Shown piece by piece: positions 8,533 to 17,135 of a stretch of DNA of 62,636 nucleotides. Source of the stretch: an uncultured Acidobacteriaceae bacterium. Its GTDB lineage: Bacteria > Acidobacteriota > Terriglobia > Terriglobales > Acidobacteriaceae. Under the pieces are notes generated by a model, which was given only the letters and a program-made list of their open reading frames with translations, ran no database searches and was not told the DNA's origin. Each line of letters starts with the position of its first letter. Position 1 is the stretch's first letter. Location: NCBI GenBank assembly GCA_903828675.1, contig CAIKND010000124.1, forward strand, positions 1-62,636, given 5' to 3'. Position numbers and translations under genes: made by a program.

Positions 8533-9300
8533 CTACTTGGCGACGGTCAGCTTCACGATCGTACTCTGATCCACCCTGACTCCTGCGGGGGGCGACTGCG
8601 CCGTGATTGCGCCGGGCCTCACGGGCAGGATGGGCAGCGCGTCTCCGCTTCCCACCGGCTGAACCGGCACACTCACAAAGCTTGGCGCGGCCTTGATGCC
8701 CACCTTTACCAACGCGCCCTGCGCACTGGCCAGGGGCCAGCCAACCATATCGGGCATTACAAATCCGTCGGGGCCGTCATCGTCCGGCGCAGCCACCAGC
8801 AGATTGATGCTGGGCTGCGCGATGTCTTGGGCGTGGGCTGGAGGGTCCTGGGCCAGCACCGTCCCCTCGGCGACCTTTGCATAGGGCAGCCGCGCGATCA
8901 CTCCAACCTCAAGGCCAACACGCCGCAAGGTCAACTCGGCCACCCGCTGCTCGCGTCCCACCGTATTCGGCACGTCCACCTTTTGCGGGCCGAGGCTTTC
9001 TGAAACACGCACCTGCCACTCGCGGCGCACTACCGTTCCCGGTGCGGGGGATTGTGAAAGAATGTGCCCCATGGCCACATCGCCCGAGTAGTAGCGATTG
9101 TCCACGTCAAGGTTCAGGCCCAGCCCGGAGGTCTGGCTGCGCGCTTCGGCCACAGTCATCCCTTTCAGCGCAGGAATTTGCACCTCTGCCCCGTGAATCG
9201 CAAAGTGCATGGTCGCAATGGCGGACAGCAGCGCCACTGCCACCAGCACCATCAGCAGGGACGCCACACGGAAGAAATTCACAATCGAAGTGCTGTTCAT
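8533..9300 (-). CDS. Membrane-anchored PASTA-repeat protein
   Basis: The 255-residue protein has one N-terminal membrane segment (about residues 10-34) and three PASTA domains outside it (about 40-105, 107-172 and 181-254). Each PASTA domain ends in a pattern such as ILSQSPAPGTVV or ITAQSPPAGVRV. PASTA domains bind muropeptides and are usually attached to penicillin-binding proteins or Ser/Thr kinases, but no kinase domain is present here, so this is a stand-alone sensor or wall-binding protein. It lies 37 bases after the CDF gene and is probably cotranscribed with it. Confidence 0.85.
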   Translation of the reverse strand: MNSTSIVNFFRVASLLMVLVAVALLSAIATMHFAIHGAEVQIPALKGMTVAEARSQTSGLGLNLDVDNRYYSGDVAMGHILSQSPAPGTVVRREWQVRVSESLGPQKVDVPNTVGREQRVAELTLRRVGLEVGVIARLPYAKVAEGTVLAQDPPAHAQDIAQPSINLLVAAPDDDGPDGFVMPDMVGWPLASAQGALVKVGIKAAPSFVSVPVQPVGSGDALPILPVRPGAITAQSPPAGVRVDQSTIVKLTVAK

Positions 9301-9337
9301 TCTCGCGCTCCACGCCGGGGAAACACCCTTATGCGTC

Positions 9338-10780
9338 CTACCGCAAATTATCCGTCACCGGCTCCGGATGGATGGTCACGCGTTGGACCTCCGGACACGC
9401 CAGCTTGAACCGGTCCTCGAGCGCGGTAATCACCACGTGCACGCGCTGCATGGTCAATTCGTCGGGCAACGTGCAGTGACAGGAGAGAGAGGTGTGTTCG
9501 CCCGCGCGTCCCACCTTGATCTCGTGCACGTCCACAATCTCGGGAAACAGGTGCGCGGCAGCGCGCAGGGCGTACTCGATCTTGCGGTCCTCTTCCACCA
9601 TCTCTTCCGGCTGTTCGATGGTGGCCGGCTCGCTCTCGATGTGCGTCAGCACGGAATCAATCTCGGGCGCATCGCGCAGGATCTCCGCCTCGAGCGCCGT
9701 GACAAACTCGTGGGCCGCCATCAGGGACAAAGTTTCGTCCAGTTCCAGGTGCTGCTCTACGCGCAAGCGGCCATGAAGCGACTGCACGCTGAGATCATGA
9801 ACGCTTACGTTGTTGCGCGCCGCGACCGCCCGCACCCGGTCAAAGACGCTCTCCGCCCTGGCCTCGCGCGGCACCGTGTGAATGACCACATCGGCGGTGG
9901 GGAGTGTGCGGCGTACCGCCTCGGTAGTTGCCCGCACCAACTCTCCGGTGTGCTCAAACGTAAAGCGTCTCGGTAGAGCCACCGTCAGGTCTGCAAAGTA
10001 ACCGGCTCCCGAGCGTCGCACGCGCGCCTGCTCCACTGCCAGCACGCCCGGCACCCGCTCTACCTCGTTCATGATCTGGTGCCGTGTTTCGGCCGGAATC
10101 TGGTCCATTAGGGCGCTTACCGCTTCATGGCCCAACCGCACCGTGAGTCGCAGGATCATGAGTGATACCACCACCGCCGCCAGGGGGTCAGCATAGCGCA
10201 GGATGGGAATTCCGAACCGCATGCCCACCCAACTAGCCGCCAGCCCTGCGAGCACGGCCAGTGAAGACCAGATGTCGCTTGCAAAATGGAAGGCGTCAGT
10301 TGCCAGGGCCGGCGAGTTGGTTTGTTTGGCCACTTTCAGCAGTTGCCGCGAACGCCACCAGTCCACTCCGATCGAGCTCACGACCACCAGCACCGGCCAC
10401 ACCGAGTGGCGCAGTTCGACGGAATGGTGCAGCGTCCGTTCCACTGCTTCCCAGATGATCCAGCCGCTCGAAACGGCCATCAGGATGACTTCGCCGAAGG
10501 AGGAGAGGTTCTCAATTTTGCCGTGGCCGTAGGTATGGTCTTCGTCAGCCGGCAGATCGCTGACGCGGACCGAGAAAAATGTCAGCGTTGCGCCCACCAT
10601 GTCCAGCCCTGAATGGGCTGCGTCCGACAGCACGCCCAACGACCCCGACATCAGGCCCGTCACCAGCTTCAGAACTGTCATTGCCGCCGCAGCGAGCATC
10701 GAGTTGAGCGCCACTTTCCGCTTGGCAGCGGAATTCTCAGCCTGGCTTGGAACCGGTTCATTGGAAATGGCGGAAGTCAT
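9338..10780 (-). CDS. Cation diffusion facilitator with tandem cytosolic domains
   Basis: The 480-residue transporter has about six membrane helices (residues 25-235) and an extended C-terminal half. The transport site is of HD-HD type: His56/Asp60 in helix 2 and His165/Asp169 in helix 5, typical of zinc-proton antiporters. The DHTYGHGKIE loop (81-90) is the family's His-rich hinge. Residues about 240-480 hold two ZT-dimer-like domains in tandem (about 240-315 and 320-400) plus a third related segment, where normal CDF proteins have one. It begins 7 bases after ubiE. Confidence 0.88.
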   Translation of the reverse strand: MTSAISNEPVPSQAENSAAKRKVALNSMLAAAAMTVLKLVTGLMSGSLGVLSDAAHSGLDMVGATLTFFSVRVSDLPADEDHTYGHGKIENLSSFGEVILMAVSSGWIIWEAVERTLHHSVELRHSVWPVLVVVSSIGVDWWRSRQLLKVAKQTNSPALATDAFHFASDIWSSLAVLAGLAASWVGMRFGIPILRYADPLAAVVVSLMILRLTVRLGHEAVSALMDQIPAETRHQIMNEVERVPGVLAVEQARVRRSGAGYFADLTVALPRRFTFEHTGELVRATTEAVRRTLPTADVVIHTVPREARAESVFDRVRAVAARNNVSVHDLSVQSLHGRLRVEQHLELDETLSLMAAHEFVTALEAEILRDAPEIDSVLTHIESEPATIEQPEEMVEEDRKIEYALRAAAHLFPEIVDVHEIKVGRAGEHTSLSCHCTLPDELTMQRVHVVITALEDRFKLACPEVQRVTIHPEPVTDNLR

Positions 10781-10787
10781 CAGGCTC

Positions 10788-11567
10788 TTAGGCTATCGCT
10801 TCACGCTTGGCCGTGTACAACCCGGCGATTCCGAAGGTGTAAGGCTGCCATGCGCACGCCTCATATCCAGTGGTCCGCATGAGCTGGAGCATCTTGGCGG
10901 GAGGCGGGAAATTCCCCACCGAAACGGGCAGGTAACTGTAGGGGCCGTCCTTGCCGCAGATGATGCGCCCGATGGCGGGCAGCACGCGGCGGAAATAGAC
11001 GGCATAGGCCTTGCCCATGAGGCCACCCGGCTCGCTGAATTCAAGAATGCCCAACTGGCCGCCGGGCTTCAGAACGCGCGCGAACTCGCGGAGCCCGGCC
11101 TCGTAATTGGCCAGATTTCTGAAACCGAAGGCCGAGACGATCAGGTCAAGCGATGCGGATTTGAGCGGGAGGTGGAGGGCGTCAGCCTCGAGGGCCACCG
11201 CGTATGACTTGCCCGGCTCACGCGCGCCTACGCCAGGGCCGCCGAACTTGAGAGCACCGCGGCTCAGCATGCCCCGCGCAAAATCCCCCGCCAGGATGGG
11301 CCGCGATCCAGCGGGGCGGTGCTTCAAGAGCGCCATGGTCATGTCGCCGGTGCCGCAGCAGATATCGAGAATCGCCGCATCGGGATTGGCAAGGATGGGC
11401 CGGAAGCGCCGCGCCGCCCGCCACCACCAGAGACGGTCCACATTGGCCGAAAGCACGTGATTCAGCAGGTCATACTTGGGCGCAATCGAGTCGAACATCT
11501 GGCGCACGGCCTGGGCCGCGCCAGCCTCGTCTTCCGCACCGATCGGTTTGGCCCCAGTTGCCGGCAT
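10788..11567 (-). CDS. ubiE: Demethylmenaquinone methyltransferase (UbiE/MenG)
   Basis: The 259-residue class I SAM methyltransferase methylates demethylmenaquinone in the last step of menaquinone synthesis. It has the family N-terminus (VRQMFDSIAPKYDLLNHVLS), SAM motif I ILDICCGTGDMT (66-77), the acidic strand AGDFARGML, and AFGFRNLANYEAGLREFARVLKPGG written in segments across residues 145-175. It is the first gene of the minus-strand run leading to the CDF transporter. Confidence 0.93.
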   Translation of the reverse strand: MPATGAKPIGAEDEAGAAQAVRQMFDSIAPKYDLLNHVLSANVDRLWWWRAARRFRPILANPDAAILDICCGTGDMTMALLKHRPAGSRPILAGDFARGMLSRGALKFGGPGVGAREPGKSYAVALEADALHLPLKSASLDLIVSAFGFRNLANYEAGLREFARVLKPGGQLGILEFSEPGGLMGKAYAVYFRRVLPAIGRIICGKDGPYSYLPVSVGNFPPPAKMLQLMRTTGYEACAWQPYTFGIAGLYTAKREAIA

Positions 11568-11708
11568 AGGTGGCTTACCTCGTACATGTCGAGAAATTGC
11601 AGGCCAATTCGAATATCACCCGCCCTTCCATCCTATCCCGTCCTAATCACCCTTTCTTCATTCGGGCCTCAAGGCTCAATCGGGATAGTTGTTATCTTAA
11701 GTCTAAAT

Positions 11709-11733
11709 TTGATATATACTATTGATATATACT
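11709..11733 (+). promoter_or_regulatory. Direct repeat upstream of vapBC (promoter/operator candidate)
   Basis: The 12-mer TTGATATATACT occurs twice, at 11709-11720 and 11722-11733, one base apart. The site is AT-rich in GC-rich surroundings, contains TATA-like -10 sequences, and ends 14 bases before the antitoxin start. Autoregulation of vapBC by VapB binding at its own promoter is known for the family, so this is the likely operator. A GGAGGG ribosome binding site follows at 11738-11743. Confidence 0.65.
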
Positions 11734-11747
11734 TATTGGAGGGCTCA

Positions 11748-12026
11748 ATGGCCGCAAAGGGAGCAAAAGATTCGAAGGAAACGGACGCCAAGCTTTTCTG
11801 GAACGGGCGGAGCCAGGCAGTGCGCCTGCCCAAAGAGTTCCGCATTGAGGGCGACCGGGTACGCGTGACCCGCATGGGCGCCGGCATCTTGCTTGAGCCC
11901 GTCCTTCCGGCCGCGAAGGAGCCAATGGAGGACTTGTTTGCTCGAATGGATGCCATGGGAGCCGACCCGATCTTTCCCGAAGGCCGCAAACAGAACCTCG
12001 CACCCATTCGTGAGTATTTCAAGTGA
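11748..12026 (+). CDS. vapB: VapB antitoxin (SpoVT/AbrB-type)
   Basis: The 92-residue protein has an N-terminal AbrB/MazE-type DNA-binding fold (about residues 15-51: NGRSQAVRLPKEFR then GDRVRV) and a C-terminal tail expected to wrap the toxin. The frame is open from 11319, but the ATG at 11748 has a GGAGGG box 4 bases upstream and gives the normal length. Its 3' end overlaps vapC by 4 bases (GTGA at 12023-12026), indicating translational coupling. Confidence 0.9.
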   Translation: MAAKGAKDSKETDAKLFWNGRSQAVRLPKEFRIEGDRVRVTRMGAGILLEPVLPAAKEPMEDLFARMDAMGADPIFPEGRKQNLAPIREYFK

Positions 12027-12433
12027 ACTTCCTGCTCGATACCAACATCTGCATCGCGCTCATCAACGGAACGTCGGATGAGGTTCGTCGGCGCTACCTC
12101 CAGGCAGCGCGGCGTTCAATCATTCCCGCGACCTCTTCCATAGTCGTACATGAACTCTGGTATGGCGTTGCCAAGAGTGGCCGCGTGGCTCAAAATGCCA
12201 ATCGACTTTCCGCTTTCCTGGGTCGCGCTGTCGATGTGCTCGACTACAGTGCGAAGGATGCCCAGGCCGCAGGAGAGATTCGCGCCGCACTTGAACGTCA
12301 GGGCCAGCGCATCGGCGAGTACGACACTCTGATTGCAGGGCAAGCCTTCAGCAGAAACCTGATTCTGGTCACCGCCAATACGCGCGAGTTCGAGAGGGTG
12401 AGAGGCCTGATCGTCGAAGATTGGTCGATGTAG
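12023..12433 (+). CDS. vapC: VapC toxin, PIN-domain ribonuclease
   Basis: The 136-residue PIN protein has the acidic residues of the family: Asp6 (LLDTNICI), Glu44 (VHELWYG), Asp101 (GEYDTLIA) and the TANTREF segment (117-123). PIN toxins cut specific tRNAs or rRNA and are held inactive by VapB. The start is GTG at 12023, overlapping vapB. The catalytic set is complete, so the module looks functional. Confidence 0.92.
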   Translation: MNFLLDTNICIALINGTSDEVRRRYLQAARRSIIPATSSIVVHELWYGVAKSGRVAQNANRLSAFLGRAVDVLDYSAKDAQAAGEIRAALERQGQRIGEYDTLIAGQAFSRNLILVTANTREFERVRGLIVEDWSM

Positions 12434-12461
12434 ATGATTCGGAGCGGAATACAATTTGGTT

Positions 12462-12665
12462 ATGAGTGTGGACGAATCGAAATTTGACTACACCTATGTG
12501 CCGGAGCACCTGGTGGAGAAGGTCCGAAACTGGAGGAATCTTTCAGTCGGCGAGCGCTTGAATCTAACGCGCGAGTTGAGCGTGGCGGCGTGGGCGAAGA
12601 TAGGCGTTGTCTACGACCCGAGCAAGCCGATGGATAAGACGATCCGGCGGGTCCATCGGCTCTGA
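12462..12665 (+). CDS. Small hypothetical protein
   Basis: The 67-residue soluble protein (MSVDESKFDYTYVPEH to KTIRRVHRL) is not recognised. It has a charged helical middle (residues 12-48) and a basic end. The ATG at 12462 follows a TACAAT box (12450-12455) with no clear ribosome binding site; an upstream in-frame TTG at 12456 and a GTG at 12466 are alternatives. It lies 28 bases after vapC and could be a third gene of that unit, but no motif supports a toxin-antitoxin role. Confidence 0.5.
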   Translation: MSVDESKFDYTYVPEHLVEKVRNWRNLSVGERLNLTRELSVAAWAKIGVVYDPSKPMDKTIRRVHRL

Positions 12666-12690
12666 GATCGATTCGTAATCTCCTAGGCTC

Positions 12691-12714
12691 CCAGGTCTGA
12701 AAATCCAGACCTGG
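12691..12714. repeat. Dispersed hairpin, GTGCCCCA family
   Basis: CCAGGTCTG (12691-12699) pairs perfectly with CAGACCTGG (12706-12714) over a 6-base loop. Read on the minus strand it begins GGGTGCCCCAGG, the signature shared with the other hairpins at 13278, 35288, 49798, 54158, 57620 and 59522. No T-run follows, so it is not a classic terminator. Confidence 0.7.
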
Positions 12715-12767
12715 GGCACCCGGCTCGTAAATCTCAGGCCCAAAAGCGAAGCCTGTGCATCCGGCGC

Positions 12768-13220
12768 CTACTTGATTGAGGAAAGGCTTCGCCCCAGCTC
12801 GGTGCTCATGTACTTTGCATTGGGCATTTCGCCAATGCGGGTCAGGTCAAGGCGATCAGCATCCCAGCATGCCCCGATCGTAGGGTTCCCGCTTAACTTT
12901 CCGTGCGTGTGCCAGGTGCAGGCAAATTGCAATAGCTCAAAATGCACATCACTCAAATCAAAAAGGTCGCCGCGTAATTCAGCAGCGTATCTTGCCCCGC
13001 GTTCGCCATGTCCAAGATCAAAAGAATCAGATTCCCTTCGCGAATCGTGAAAGACGGCAAAGAGTCTCACCACATCGACGACTGCAGAATTGGTAGCGGA
13101 AATCCTCAAAGCATTTTGTTCAACGCGCCGCCAGTGTGCCGGCCCGTGAATCGAATCAAGATCGCACTGAAAATCCTTGATCACCCGATCCCAGACCGCG
13201 TCGAAGTTGATTGGAGTCAT
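12768..13220 (-). CDS. HD-domain phosphohydrolase
   Basis: The 150-residue protein carries HD-superfamily signatures: an HGPAHW segment (residues 25-30), the His-Asp doublet in FAVFHDSRR (about 55-63), HTHGK (about 103-107) and the downstream acidic WDADRLDL (about 118-125). It is compact and soluble. HD proteins hydrolyse phosphomonoesters or nucleotides; the substrate cannot be read from sequence. It lies between two dispersed hairpins and upstream (in the minus sense) of the vapBC area. Confidence 0.8.
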   Translation of the reverse strand: MTPINFDAVWDRVIKDFQCDLDSIHGPAHWRRVEQNALRISATNSAVVDVVRLFAVFHDSRRESDSFDLGHGERGARYAAELRGDLFDLSDVHFELLQFACTWHTHGKLSGNPTIGACWDADRLDLTRIGEMPNAKYMSTELGRSLSSIK

Positions 13221-13277
13221 TCCAGGGCCAGCCTAAACGGGAACCGTATCGGTTCGTCGTACTTCTTTAACTGGGCA

Positions 13278-13305
13278 CCCCAGGCCTCTGGTTCGAGGCC
13301 TGGGG
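13278..13305. repeat. Dispersed hairpin, GTGCCCCA family
   Basis: CCCCAGGCCTC (13278-13288) pairs perfectly with GAGGCCTGGGG (13295-13305) over a 6-base loop. It is preceded by GGGCA, so the unit reads GGGCACCCCAGGCC, a variant of the family signature. It lies 10 bases downstream of the gyrA stop and may end gyrA transcription, although no T-run is present. Confidence 0.7.
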
Positions 13306-13315
13306 TATCCGCACG

Positions 13316-16144
13316 TTACTGCAACAGCATCGGCTCGTCGTCCTTCAGCTCTTCCGGCGGAATAATGACGGCAGCGGCTACCTTGTCGTCGAGTTCAAGA
13401 TTCAGCAACTTCACGCCCTGGGTGGAGCGTCCCGCCGCCCGGATGGAGTTGGTGTCGATGCGGATCATTTTGCCGAACTGGCTGATGACCATCAATTCCG
13501 AGGTCTCATCCACCAGCAGGATGGACGCCGACTTGCCTACTTTGGCGGTTGCCTTCAGGTTATTCACGCCCTGGGCAGCGCGCGCGGTCAGGCGGTATTC
13601 GTCAATATCGGTGCGCTTGCCGAAGCCGTTCTCGGTGATGGTGAGAATGAGGAATTTGCTTACTCCGAGACGCTCGTCCAGACCCTTCAATGCCTTTTCC
13701 GCGTGGTCGAGAGCCTTTTCCGCGGCCTTTTCCGCAGCCTTGAGCGACTCGTCATTCGGAGATCCGTTTCTCCTGTCCTCGCGCGCCTTGTGGAGAGCTT
13801 CCTTGGCGCTCGCCTGGGCGTCTCTCAGGGTCGTAAGCTTGGCAGTCAGGCCGAGGTTCGCGGCGCACTCATCGCGATTCCGGTCGCGCGTCTCATCGGA
13901 GTCTGTAATGGCGACGCCGATGACCTGATCGTTCTTCTTGAGCGAAATGCCCTTGTTGCCAGCGGCGTTACGGCCCATCGGACGCAGGCCGGACCCGCTG
14001 CCATCCGGGTCATACTCTTCATTGAAGCGTATGGCCATGCCTTCGCGTGTCGCCAGGAAGATGGTCTGCTTTCCATCGGTGATGCGCGCGTCGATCAGGT
14101 CGTCGACCTTCTCATCAATGGCGATGGCGATGATGCCGCGCGCCATCACATTGCTGAAGTCCTTGAGCGGAGTCTTCTTGACGATGCCGTTGCGCGTTGC
14201 GAAGAAGATGAATTTGCCCTCTTCTTCCAGGTCGCGCACCGGGAGAATGGTGCGCACGCTCTCGCCCTGCTGCAGATTCAGCAGGCTCTGCATGGACTTG
14301 CCCTTGCCCGCCGCGCTTACGTCGGGAATCTCGTACACCTTAAGCCAGTACACGCGGCCGGTGTTGGTAAAGCAGAGCAGGAAGGCGTGGGTCGAGTTCA
14401 CAATCAACTGCGAGACAAAGTCCTCATCGCGCGTCTTCATGCCGGTGCGGCCGGTTCCGCCGCGCCGCTGCTGGCGATAGATGCTGATGGGCGTGCGCTT
14501 GAGGTAGCCCTGGTGGCTCACGGTGACGGCAACCTGCTCGTCGGCGATCAGATCCTCAAGCTGAAGCTCCGCGCTCTCGTCCACAATTTGCGTGCGGCGC
14601 GCGTCGCCATACTTGTCGCGAATCTCTTCGAGTTCCTTTGAGATCACCGCGCGCAGTTTCATTTCGCTGGCAAGGATCGATTCGAACTCGGCGATCTTGG
14701 CGAGGATTTCTTTCAACTCGGTGAGGATCTCGTCAATGGAAAGCTGGGTGAGGCGGTAGAGTTGCAACTCGAGAATTGCGTCGATCTGCTTGAGCGTGAG
14801 GCCGCGCTCTTCGCTCGGCAGCCTCACCCGGTCGAGTGTGATGACAATCTCGGTGCCCTTGCTCCACGCGTACAGATTCTCTCTCGCCTCGGCCCTCGAA
14901 CCCGACGCGCGAATGATCTTGATCACCCTGTCCAGGTTGTCGAGCGCAATCTTGAGGCCTTCGAGGATGTGCTCGCGATCACGCGCCTTGCGCAGCAGGA
15001 ACAGCGTGCGGCGCTGCACAACATCTTTGCGGTGGTTGATGAAGCAGCGGATCGCCTCATCCAGACCCAACTCCCGCGGCTGCCCGTTGAGCACAGCCAG
15101 GAAGATCATGGAGAAGCTCTCCTGCATCTGCGTGTGCTTGTAGAGCTGGTTGAGCACGATCTCGGGCTGCGCACTGCGCTTGAGCTCGATCACAATCCGC
15201 ATGCCGTCGCGGTCGCTCTCGTCGCGCACATCGCTGATGTCGTCCACGATCTTGTCGTTTACCAGCTCGGCGATGCGCTGGATCAGTACCGACTTGTTTA
15301 CCTGGTAAGGAATTTCGGTGACAATGATCGCCTGTTTTTCCTTGGTCAGGTTCTCCGTGGCCACCTTGGCGCGCATCATGAAGCGCCCGCGCCCGGTTTT
15401 GTAAGCCTGGATGATGCCGCTCTGGCCGTAGATGAAGCCGCCCGTGGGGAAGTCGGGGCCCTTTACGTACTTGAGCACCTCGGCAAGCCCTGCCTCGGGA
15501 TTCTGCAGCAGCTCAATTGTGGCGTTGACCACCTCGGTAAGATTGTGCGGCGGAATGTTGGTGGCCATGCCGACCGCGATGCCGCTCGATCCATTGACGA
15601 TCAGGTTGGGTATGCGCGTGGGCAGCACCGAAGGCTCGAACGTGGATTCGTCGTAGTTGGGAACGAAATCCACCGTTTCCATGTCGATGTCAGCGAGCAT
15701 TTCGCCGGCAATGCGCTCCATGCGGCACTCGGTATAACGCATGGCCGCGGGCGGATCGCCGTCCACGGAGCCGAAGTTGCCCTGGCCGTCGACCATGGGA
15801 TAGCGCATGGAAAAGGGCTGCGCCAAACGCACCAGGGTGTAGTAGATGGACGAGTCGCCATGAGGATGGTACACACCCATGGCCTGGCCCACGACCTTGG
15901 CGCACTTGGTGTATTTTTTGTTGTGCTGCAGGCCCATCTCGCTCAGCGTGTAGAGCACGCGGCGATGCACCGGCTTCAGCCCGTCGCGGGCATCCGGCAG
16001 CGCGCGCCCGATGATTACGCTCATCGAGTAGTCGAGATAGGAGCGGCGCATCTCCTCTTCGATGTTGATTGGAATGAGGTTCGTACCGCTGTTGGGCGGC
16101 GTGCCGCCTTCAAGGGGGAGCTGTGGATTCTGATCGTCTGCCAT
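13316..16144 (-). CDS. gyrA: DNA gyrase subunit A, with C-terminal-domain insertion
   Basis: The 942-residue subunit is the breakage-reunion half of gyrase. The catalytic Tyr is Tyr137 in AAMRYTE, and the GyrA box appears as [11 protein letters not shown], which separates gyrase from topoisomerase IV. In the quinolone pocket [14 protein letters not shown] (93-106), the position of E. coli Ser83 is Ser98, but that of Asp87 is Tyr102 (codon at 15839-15841). Residues about 745-827 form a charged Ala/Lys/Glu-rich helical insertion between blades of the C-terminal beta-pinwheel, which explains why it is longer than the usual 820-890 residues. Downstream is a hairpin at 13278; upstream is a higBA-type module. 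Confidence 0.97.
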   Translation of the reverse strand: MADDQNPQLPLEGGTPPNSGTNLIPINIEEEMRRSYLDYSMSVIIGRALPDARDGLKPVHRRVLYTLSEMGLQHNKKYTKCAKVVGQAMGVYHPHGDSSIYYTLVRLAQPFSMRYPMVDGQGNFGSVDGDPPAAMRYTECRMERIAGEMLADIDMETVDFVPNYDESTFEPSVLPTRIPNLIVNGSSGIAVGMATNIPPHNLTEVVNATIELLQNPEAGLAEVLKYVKGPDFPTGGFIYGQSGIIQAYKTGRGRFMMRAKVATENLTKEKQAIIVTEIPYQVNKSVLIQRIAELVNDKIVDDISDVRDESDRDGMRIVIELKRSAQPEIVLNQLYKHTQMQESFSMIFLAVLNGQPRELGLDEAIRCFINHRKDVVQRRTLFLLRKARDREHILEGLKIALDNLDRVIKIIRASGSRAEARENLYAWSKGTEIVITLDRVRLPSEERGLTLKQIDAILELQLYRLTQLSIDEILTELKEILAKIAEFESILASEMKLRAVISKELEEIRDKYGDARRTQIVDESAELQLEDLIADEQVAVTVSHQGYLKRTPISIYRQQRRGGTGRTGMKTRDEDFVSQLIVNSTHAFLLCFTNTGRVYWLKVYEIPDVSAAGKGKSMQSLLNLQQGESVRTILPVRDLEEEGKFIFFATRNGIVKKTPLKDFSNVMARGIIAIAIDEKVDDLIDARITDGKQTIFLATREGMAIRFNEEYDPDGSGSGLRPMGRNAAGNKGISLKKNDQVIGVAITDSDETRDRNRDECAANLGLTAKLTTLRDAQASAKEALHKAREDRRNGSPNDESLKAAEKAAEKALDHAEKALKGLDERLGVSKFLILTITENGFGKRTDIDEYRLTARAAQGVNNLKATAKVGKSASILLVDETSELMVISQFGKMIRIDTNSIRAAGRSTQGVKLLNLELDDKVAAAVIIPPEELKDDEPMLLQ

Positions 16145-16264
16145 AGGGTTTTTCTTAGCCCGCCAGGAGGTGGCAAAAAGGCCCTGAAAAGAGTGAGGCC
16201 GGGTCCGCGAGCTATGGTTCTATTTTACGCTTCCAAAGTCCGTTTCAGCAAGGTAAAAACATAT

Positions 16265-16280
16265 AAATAAGTCCTTATTT
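16265..16280. promoter_or_regulatory. Perfect inverted repeat upstream of gyrA
   Basis: AAATAAG (16265-16271) and CTTATTT (16274-16280) are separated by TC. The site lies in an AT-rich stretch 121 bases before the gyrA start and just behind the higA stop. It could be a regulator site or part of the gyrA promoter region; the stem is too AT-rich for a convincing terminator. Confidence 0.35.
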
Positions 16281-16299
16281 TGCTTGATTTTATGGGAAT

Positions 16300-16752
16300 C
16301 TAAGACGATCTGCGGCGGAGCCCTTCCGGAGCATTAATAACTGACTCTCGCTCACCTGAAACTGAGAACGTCATGTCGGTTACAATCCCGAGGCTCGGAG
16401 TCGCATCAGCCAACTCAAACTCGCCCTTCTCTGCGTCCTCGTCTTCGCCCAATCCGGACAGAACAACAGCTGCGCGGTCGGGAAATCGAACCATAAGCGT
16501 CAGTTCACCACCCACACCCTCCACGTAACTGCGAAGCGTGGAAATGTAGAGGTCGGTACGTCGTTCGATGCGTGAAATCCCTTCTTGCCCGATATTGAGC
16601 TTTTTTGACAGAGAAGCTTGGGTAAGTTTACGAATGCAACGCATTTGGCGCAGGCTCAGCTCTTCAGCCCTCAACTCCTCGGCGCGCTGCTTTATCCATT
16701 TCTGATCCTCTGCGGAAAACTCCTTGAAGACTTCTTCGTAAGGAACGGTCAT
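16300..16752 (-). CDS. XRE-family antitoxin (HigA-like)
   Basis: The 150-residue protein has a helix-turn-helix domain at about residues 38-75 (LRQMRCIRKLTQASLSKKL, then GQEGISRIERR) and an acidic C-terminal part. It is the second gene of a toxin-antitoxin pair; its start overlaps the toxin stop by 4 bases (16749-16752). This toxin-first order and the HTH class are typical of HigBA modules. It would repress the operon together with the toxin. Confidence 0.85.
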   Translation of the reverse strand: MTVPYEEVFKEFSAEDQKWIKQRAEELRAEELSLRQMRCIRKLTQASLSKKLNIGQEGISRIERRTDLYISTLRSYVEGVGGELTLMVRFPDRAAVVLSGLGEDEDAEKGEFELADATPSLGIVTDMTFSVSGERESVINAPEGLRRRSS

Positions 16753-17135
16753 TTCGTCTCCTTCTTCGTCTGTTGCTGCTCGTGCAATCCGATCAAGTGT
16801 TGCGCGAAGCGTTTATCGGCTTTATTTATCAATTCTCGATAGAATCGGCCCTTGGAAACACCAGACTTGCTCCCACCGACCAACAAGATGGCATCTCGCA
16901 TGGGATCGAATGCGAATGCTACTCGCCAAACACCGCCGTCGGTCTCAAAACGCAGTTCCTTCATGTTCGCGTGCTTGGAGCCTTTCAATGTGCCCACATA
17001 AGGTCTCCCCAGCGAGGAACCCTGATCCCGCAATCGCTCCAGCCGCGCAGCAAGCTCCCTTTTGACTTGTTCCGAAAATCCCCTGAATTCAGGCAGAAAC
17101 TCGTCGTGGAACGCCACCTTCCATTGCTTGCTCAT
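16749..17135 (-). CDS. RelE/HigB-superfamily toxin (Gp49-like)
   Basis: The 128-residue basic protein begins MSKQWKVAFHDEF and contains LKGSKHANMKELRF and VWRVAFAFDPMRDAILLVGG, typical of the phage-derived Gp49-like HigB/RelE toxins that cut mRNA on the ribosome. The frame is open to 17225, but the ATG at 17135 has GGAG 6 bases upstream and gives a normal toxin length. It is followed by its XRE antitoxin with a 4-base overlap. The module is directly upstream of gyrA on the same strand. Confidence 0.87.
   Translation of the reverse strand: MSKQWKVAFHDEFLPEFRGFSEQVKRELAARLERLRDQGSSLGRPYVGTLKGSKHANMKELRFETDGGVWRVAFAFDPMRDAILLVGGSKSGVSKGRFYRELINKADKRFAQHLIGLHEQQQTKKETK

Noticed and set aside
13278..13305. 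GGTTCGA motif resembling a tRNA T-loop
   Set aside because: It is the loop of a perfect hairpin repeat; there is no acceptor stem, D-arm or anticodon arm.
14762..16270. 502-codon open frame on the plus strand opposite gyrA
   Set aside because: It is a shadow of gyrA in high-GC codons, with repetitive Leu/Asp/Ala/Val composition and no family; gyrA is certain on the other strand.
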